Assembly (NCBI GenBank): GCA_026225015.1
Contig: JAMFRY010000037.1
Location: 1 to 8,283 of the forward strand
Source: Alphaproteobacteria bacterium
GTDB taxonomy: Bacteria; Pseudomonadota; Alphaproteobacteria; Acetobacterales; Acetobacteraceae
Reading direction: 5' to 3'
Length of the DNA: 8,283 bases
The position numbers and the translations under genes are program-made. The notes beneath the pieces are model-generated. The model saw only the letters and a program-made list of their open reading frames with translations. It had not been told where the DNA came from and ran no database searches. Positions 4,514 to 8,283 of this stretch are shown here, piece by piece. How positions within the stretch are numbered: the first letter of the stretch is position 1; every line of letters begins with the position of its first letter.

Positions 4514-5164
4514 CTACACCGCCCCGCTTCCCCCACTATCGATGCTGCCAGGCAAACCGCCGGAACGGCTAATGAATTCCGCTATTTCGTTAACCCCGGC
4601 GCCGGTTTTGATGTTAGTGAAGACAAATGGCCGGTCGCCGCGCATGCGTCTGGCATCCCGGTCCATCACCTCCAGGCTAGCCCCCACCATCGGCGCAAGG
4701 TCGATTTTATTGATCACCAACAGATCGCTCTTGGTGATGCCAGGGCCGCCTTTGCGCGGGATTTTGTCGCCGGCGGAAACATCAATCACGTAGATCGTAA
4801 TATCCGCGAGTTCGGGTGAAAATGTCGCCGCCAGGTTATCCCCGCCGCTTTCGATCAATAGCAGGTCCAGAAGCGGGAATTTTTTGCAAAGTGCCGCAAC
4901 CCCGGCGAGGTTGATGCTGGCATCCTCGCGTATTGCCGTATGCGGGCAGCCGCCGGTTTCAATCCCCAAAATCCTCTCCGGCGGCAGAGAGCCAGCGCGG
5001 GTCAGGAACTCCGCGTCCTCTTTGGTGTAGATGTCGTTGGTGATCGCCGCGATTTCGATTTTATCGCGGAACCGCTTGCACAGCGCATCCATCAGCGCGG
5101 TTTTCCCGGTGCCCACCGGCCCGCCAATGCCAACGCGCAGCGGTCCATTCTTCGTTTCACTCAT
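4514..5164 (-). CDS. ureG: Urease accessory GTPase UreG
   Basis: A 216-residue SIMIBI-class GTPase that powers nickel delivery and active-site assembly within the UreD-UreF-UreG complex on apo-urease. Visible motifs: Walker A GGPVGTGKT (14-22), the metal-binding CPH motif (73-75) that holds nickel at the UreG dimer interface, the ESGGDN motif (105-110), and the guanine-specificity motif NKID (152-155). Length is near the family norm, with a short glycine/serine-rich tail. Its ATG overlaps the ureF stop as ATGA (5161-5164). It is the last gene of the visible operon and converges with the TetR gene; no clear terminator separates them. Confidence 0.98.
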   Translation of the reverse strand: MSETKNGPLRVGIGGPVGTGKTALMDALCKRFRDKIEIAAITNDIYTKEDAEFLTRAGSLPPERILGIETGGCPHTAIREDASINLAGVAALCKKFPLLDLLLIESGGDNLAATFSPELADITIYVIDVSAGDKIPRKGGPGITKSDLLVINKIDLAPMVGASLEVMDRDARRMRGDRPFVFTNIKTGAGVNEIAEFISRSGGLPGSIDSGGSGAV

Positions 5165-5817
5165 GTTCTGAACAACCTCGTATATTGGGTTTCATGGCGC
5201 ATCGATGCTATATCGGCCCGCAGGCAAAAGCCGCCCGCGTCCTCCAGTTCCGCGTGCTTCGTCAGCCCGGCGGTTGCCAAAATCAGCTTCTCAAGCGCCG
5301 CCTGGGCGCGCAATCCGGCGGATTGTCCAAGCGGCACCAGGCGTATCGCGGCGGAAATCAGATTCGCGGCGCCGGCATGTAGAAAGGCTAGAACCGCCTC
5401 GTCCTCGTCAACTTCCTGCGCCGCCGCAAGAATGCCGATGGCCACAGGGTAGGGCAGAGGGGCATCTGGCCAGTTTTCCAGCTTCGGCGCCGACCAGGGT
5501 TTTGCCGCTTCCCGAAAGGCCGCTCCCTGCGCCAATGTTTCCAGCCGGCGTTCCAGGCTGGGCGCCATAGCCGCCGCCAAGGCCGCAAGCGTCACCAATT
5601 CCTCCGCTCCAGCCCGATGCGCATGCCTAAGTACGATGGCGTCCGACCATAATGCCCCATGCGCCAGGATATCGGCAATCCAGCCGATCAGCTCGGCCTC
5701 GGTGGTCACATCCCCCGCCGCAACGCTCCATTCCAGCGCATGCGAATAGGCAAAACCGCCGGTCGGAAAAGCCGGCGAGAGCCAGGTGAGCAAACGAAGC
5801 AGGGCCGGCGCCATCAT
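5161..5817 (-). CDS. ureF: Urease accessory protein UreF
   Basis: A 218-residue, almost all-helical protein. In the UreD-F-G complex it recruits UreG and checks GTP hydrolysis during carbamylation and nickel insertion. The conserved N-terminus LTWLSPAFPTGGFAYSHALEW (about 9-29), the mid-region AMAPSLERRLETLAQG, and the C-terminal MRHETQYTRLFR (the part contacting UreD and UreG) are all present. Two consecutive ATGs (5817, 5814) compete for the start; a GGGAAAG sequence upstream serves either. There are 18 bp between the ureE stop and this start, and the stop overlaps ureG by four bases. Confidence 0.97.
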   Translation of the reverse strand: MMAPALLRLLTWLSPAFPTGGFAYSHALEWSVAAGDVTTEAELIGWIADILAHGALWSDAIVLRHAHRAGAEELVTLAALAAAMAPSLERRLETLAQGAAFREAAKPWSAPKLENWPDAPLPYPVAIGILAAAQEVDEDEAVLAFLHAGAANLISAAIRLVPLGQSAGLRAQAALEKLILATAGLTKHAELEDAGGFCLRADIASMRHETQYTRLFRT

Positions 5818-5835
5818 TGGAAAATTCTTTCCCGT

Positions 5836-6276
5836 TCAGTGCTGATGATAAGCCCCGGATTCCGGATCAAACGGCGCGGAGACTTCAGCCACCCGGCCGC
5901 CCAGGCGCAGGATCATTTCGGCGATTACATGGTCATGCAGAATGCGCAAGCTTCCGGGCAGAAACTGCACGGCCAAATGCCGGTTCCCCAGATGCCAGGC
6001 CAGCCGCGCCAGCGTATCATTATCCGGCGCCGCAATCTCCAACAGCTTCTCCGCCGCCGCCCGTACGGCAATGCAGGTCCCATCCTCCATTGCCATCGCA
6101 TCGCCATCGCGAATATGGACCGCTTCCGGCAAATCCAGCAAAATCTCATCCCCCGCCTGGGTGACAAAACGCAGGCGGCGGCGGTGCCGGCGGTCATAGT
6201 CCAAGGTGATCTCATCGATCACGCTGGCTGGTGCGTAATCGCCGGCCTCAAGAATTCTCGTCGCGCGCAAGGTCAA
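5836..6276 (-). CDS. ureE: Urease nickel chaperone UreE
   Basis: A 146-residue protein if started at TTG 6276, which overlaps the ureC stop as TTGA (6273-6276). This start gives MTLRATRILEAG, like the usual UreE N-terminus. A longer in-frame TTG at 6324 would add 16 residues inside ureC and has no ribosome site. The N-terminal peptide-binding domain runs to about residue 75. The metal-binding domain contains WHLGNRH (94-100) and HDHV (114-117). H100, H114 and H116 correspond in spacing to the nickel-binding H96, H110 and H112 of Klebsiella UreE. The C-terminus has only a minimal histidine tail (HQH), so it probably binds one nickel per dimer rather than storing many. Confidence 0.93.
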   Translation of the reverse strand: MTLRATRILEAGDYAPASVIDEITLDYDRRHRRRLRFVTQAGDEILLDLPEAVHIRDGDAMAMEDGTCIAVRAAAEKLLEIAAPDNDTLARLAWHLGNRHLAVQFLPGSLRILHDHVIAEMILRLGGRVAEVSAPFDPESGAYHQH

Positions 6277-7979
6277 AACAGAAAATACCGTTGCGCCATC
6301 GGCAAAATCTCCGCCGGTTCGCAAATCAGCAATTGTCCGTCCGCCCGCACCTCATAGGTCTCGGCATCCACTTCGATATTCGGCGTCGCATCGTTGTGGA
6401 TCATCGATCTTTTCCCGATCCCGCCGCGCGTATTGGCCACCGCCACCAGCCGGCGCGACAATCCCAGGCGGCGCCCGATCTCCGCATCCAGCGCCGCGCC
6501 GGAGACAAACAACAGCGAGGATTCCACCAGCGCCCGCCCATAGGCGCCGAACATCGGCCGGTAATGCACCGGCTGCGGCGTGGGGATGGAAGCATTCGGA
6601 TCGCCCATCGCCGCCATCACGATCGAGCCGGATTTCAGCACCATATCCGGCTTAACGCCAAAAAATGCCGGCGACCACAATACCAGATCCGCCAGCTTGC
6701 CAGGCTCGATCGAGCCGATCTCCTGCGCCATCCCCTGCGCGATTGCCGGGTTGATCGTATATTTCGCGATATAGCGCTTCACTCGGTTGTTATCCGCCCG
6801 CCCGTCGCCGGGCAGCGCGCCGCGCTGGGTTTTCATTTTATGCGCCGTCTGCCAGGTGCGGATGATAACTTCTCCCACCCGCCCCATCGCCTGGCTGTCG
6901 GAGGAGATCATCGAGATCACCCCCATATCATGCAGAATATCCTCCGCCGCGATGGTCTCATTGCGGATCCGCGATTCCGCGAAGGCAATATCCTCAGGGA
7001 TCGCCGGGTCCAGATGGTGGCACACCATCAGCATGTCGAGATGCTCATCCAGCGTGTTAACAGTGTAAGGCCGGGTCGGGTTGGTCGAGCTTGGCAGCAC
7101 ATTCGGCAACCCGGCCACGCGGATGATATCCGGCGCATGCCCGCCGCCGGCGCCTTCGGTATGAAAGGCGTGGATCGTGCGGCCGGCAAAAGCCGCGATG
7201 GTATTTTCCACAAAACCGGATTCATTCAGCGTGTCGGAATGGATCATCACCTGCACGTCGAACCGGTCGGCAACACCTAAACAGCAATCAATCGCCGCCG
7301 GCGTCGTGCCCCAATCCTCATGCAATTTCAGCGAAGACGCGCCCGCCCTTATCTGCTCCTCCAGCGCCGCCGGCTGCGAGGCATTGCCCTTGCCGCAAAA
7401 GGCCAGGTTGATCGGAAAGGCTTCGGCCGCTTGCAGCATCCTGCCCAAATGAAACGGCCCCGGCGTGCAGGTGGTCGCCGCCGTGCCGGTGGCCGGCCCG
7501 GTCCCGCCCCCGACCATGGTGGTCACGCCGGAGCTAAGCGCCTCCTCGATCTGCTGGGGACAAATAAAATGAATATGCGAGTCGATCCCCCCCGCGGTGA
7601 GGATTTTCCCCTCCCCGGCAATAATCTCAGTCCCCGGCCCGATGATGATATCCACGCTTGGCTGAATATCCGGGTTCCCCGCTTTGCCGATTTTCGCAAT
7701 CCGCCCGGCCACCAGCGCGACATCCGCCTTCACAATCCCCCAATGATCGATGATCAGCGCGTTGGTGATCACCGTATCGGCAGCGCCTTGCGCGTTGGTC
7801 AACTGGGACTGCCCCATGCCATCGCGGATCACCTTGCCGCCGCCGAATTTCACCTCTTCGCCGTAGATCGTGAAATCCTTCTCCACCTCCACGATCAAAT
7901 CGGTGTCCGCCAGCCGGATTCTGTCGCCGGTGGTTGGCCCGAACATATCCGCATAAGCGCTACGCGAAATCCGCACCAT
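6273..7979 (-). CDS. ureC: Urease catalytic subunit alpha UreC
   Basis: The catalytic chain hydrolyses urea to ammonia and carbamate in a (UreABC)3 complex in the cytoplasm. It has 568 residues from ATG 7979; a GTG at 7982 overlapping the ureB stop is also in frame, but GGGAGG is better spaced for the ATG. All active-site residues are seen: nickel ligands H135 and H137 (HIH), carbamylated K218 in LKLHEDWG, H247 in MIHSDTLNE, H273 in HTEGAGGGH and D361 in SSDSQAMGR. The flap C320-H321 in MVCHHLD is also present. Each is one position beyond the Klebsiella numbering. Length and ends (MVRISRSAYADMFGPT to QRYFLF) are normal, so the enzyme should be functional once nickel-loaded. Confidence 0.99.
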   Translation of the reverse strand: MVRISRSAYADMFGPTTGDRIRLADTDLIVEVEKDFTIYGEEVKFGGGKVIRDGMGQSQLTNAQGAADTVITNALIIDHWGIVKADVALVAGRIAKIGKAGNPDIQPSVDIIIGPGTEIIAGEGKILTAGGIDSHIHFICPQQIEEALSSGVTTMVGGGTGPATGTAATTCTPGPFHLGRMLQAAEAFPINLAFCGKGNASQPAALEEQIRAGASSLKLHEDWGTTPAAIDCCLGVADRFDVQVMIHSDTLNESGFVENTIAAFAGRTIHAFHTEGAGGGHAPDIIRVAGLPNVLPSSTNPTRPYTVNTLDEHLDMLMVCHHLDPAIPEDIAFAESRIRNETIAAEDILHDMGVISMISSDSQAMGRVGEVIIRTWQTAHKMKTQRGALPGDGRADNNRVKRYIAKYTINPAIAQGMAQEIGSIEPGKLADLVLWSPAFFGVKPDMVLKSGSIVMAAMGDPNASIPTPQPVHYRPMFGAYGRALVESSLLFVSGAALDAEIGRRLGLSRRLVAVANTRGGIGKRSMIHNDATPNIEVDAETYEVRADGQLLICEPAEILPMAQRYFLF

Positions 7980-8283
7980 CACGCGCCTCCCATCACCAGG
8001 CCGCGAAACCCGTAGATAACCCGGGTACCCCGCAACGGGATCAACGTCACTTCCCGGCTCTGCCCAGGCTCGAAGCGAACCGCCGTGCCGGCCGCAATAT
8101 CCAGCCGGTGCGCATGCGCGGCGGAACGGTCGAAGGAAAGCGCGGCATTGGTCTCGGCAAAGTGATAATGGCTGCCCACCTGAATCGGCCGGTCGCCGGT
8201 ATTGGCCACCGTCAGCGTGATGCTTGCCAAACCTTCGTTCAGTTCAATCTCGCCATCCGCCGGGAAAATCTCGCCAGGGATCA
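7979..8283 (-). CDS. ureB: Urease subunit beta UreB (lacks only first base of start codon)
   Basis: A structural, non-catalytic subunit of about 101 residues. Reading past the TTG at 8230, the frame stays open to the right edge and encodes IPGEIFPADGEIELNEG ahead of LASITLTVANTGDRP. IPGE is the canonical second-to-fifth residues of UreB, and the bases at 8283-8282 are TG, so the start codon's first base should be position 8284. The TTG at 8230 is therefore an internal leucine. Core signatures IQVGSHYHFAETN and GTAVRFEPGQ, and the end RVIYGFRGLVMGGA, are present. The stop overlaps the start region of ureC (GTGATG). ureA is expected immediately to the right. Confidence 0.97.
   Translation of the reverse strand, partial: IPGEIFPADGEIELNEGLASITLTVANTGDRPIQVGSHYHFAETNAALSFDRSAAHAHRLDIAAGTAVRFEPGQSREVTLIPLRGTRVIYGFRGLVMGGA

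Noticed and set aside
6231..7280. Long 349-codon plus-strand frame opposite ureC
   Set aside because: It is an antisense shadow of ureC, with arginine/histidine-rich low-quality composition and no family resemblance.
1..8283. CRISPR array, insertion sequence or riboswitch
   Set aside because: No regularly spaced repeats, no transposase fragment with terminal inverted repeats, and no conserved riboswitch core were seen on reading both strands.

Overview
The window looks like a moderately GC-rich proteobacterial chromosome, most likely an alphaproteobacterium. This rests on protein style, GTG and TTG starts, and the urease gene order; no 16S or other decisive marker is present. It falls into two halves separated by a pair of tRNA genes.

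Left half (about 1-3445): an accessory region rich in toxin-antitoxin-type genes. On the minus strand a DUF1778 ribbon-helix-helix antitoxin is followed, with a 4-nt ATGA overlap, by the first 54 codons of a GNAT acetyltransferase toxin that runs off the left edge (TacAT-like pair). Next come a minus-strand AlpA-family regulator, a plus-strand Phd/YefM antitoxin with a PIN-domain (VapC/FitB-like) toxin, and a complete class II Fic protein with its own inhibitory motif and a C-terminal winged helix. A truncated remnant of a HigA/NadS-type HTH antitoxin follows. The block ends at the 3' end of a tRNA-Asn gene, a classical integration target. No integrase or second attachment site is visible, so the view that this is one end of a genomic island is an inference.

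Middle (3446-3747): tRNA-Asn(GTT) on the minus strand, with a good promoter, and tRNA-Leu(CAA) on the plus strand, in divergent orientation. A perfect 13-bp tandem duplication lies just upstream of the tRNA-Asn promoter.

Right half (3815-8283): a TetR-family regulator converges tail-to-tail, 9 nt apart, on a urease operon read on the minus strand: ureB, ureC, ureE, ureF, ureG. The genes are tightly packed (most overlap by a few bases; an 18-nt gap separates ureE and ureF). UreC is the nickel-containing catalytic subunit and has all expected ligands. UreB is a structural subunit. UreE delivers nickel, and UreF and UreG (GTPase) drive active-site assembly. ureA and ureD are not in the window and would be expected beyond the right edge or elsewhere. 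ureB is complete except for the first base of its start codon.

Most of the genes belong to well-known families. The parts most worth a second look are the clustering of toxin-type modules beside the tRNA, the HTH antitoxin remnant, the non-standard or coupled starts, and several palindromes at promoters. I see no evidence of a clearly new multi-gene system.
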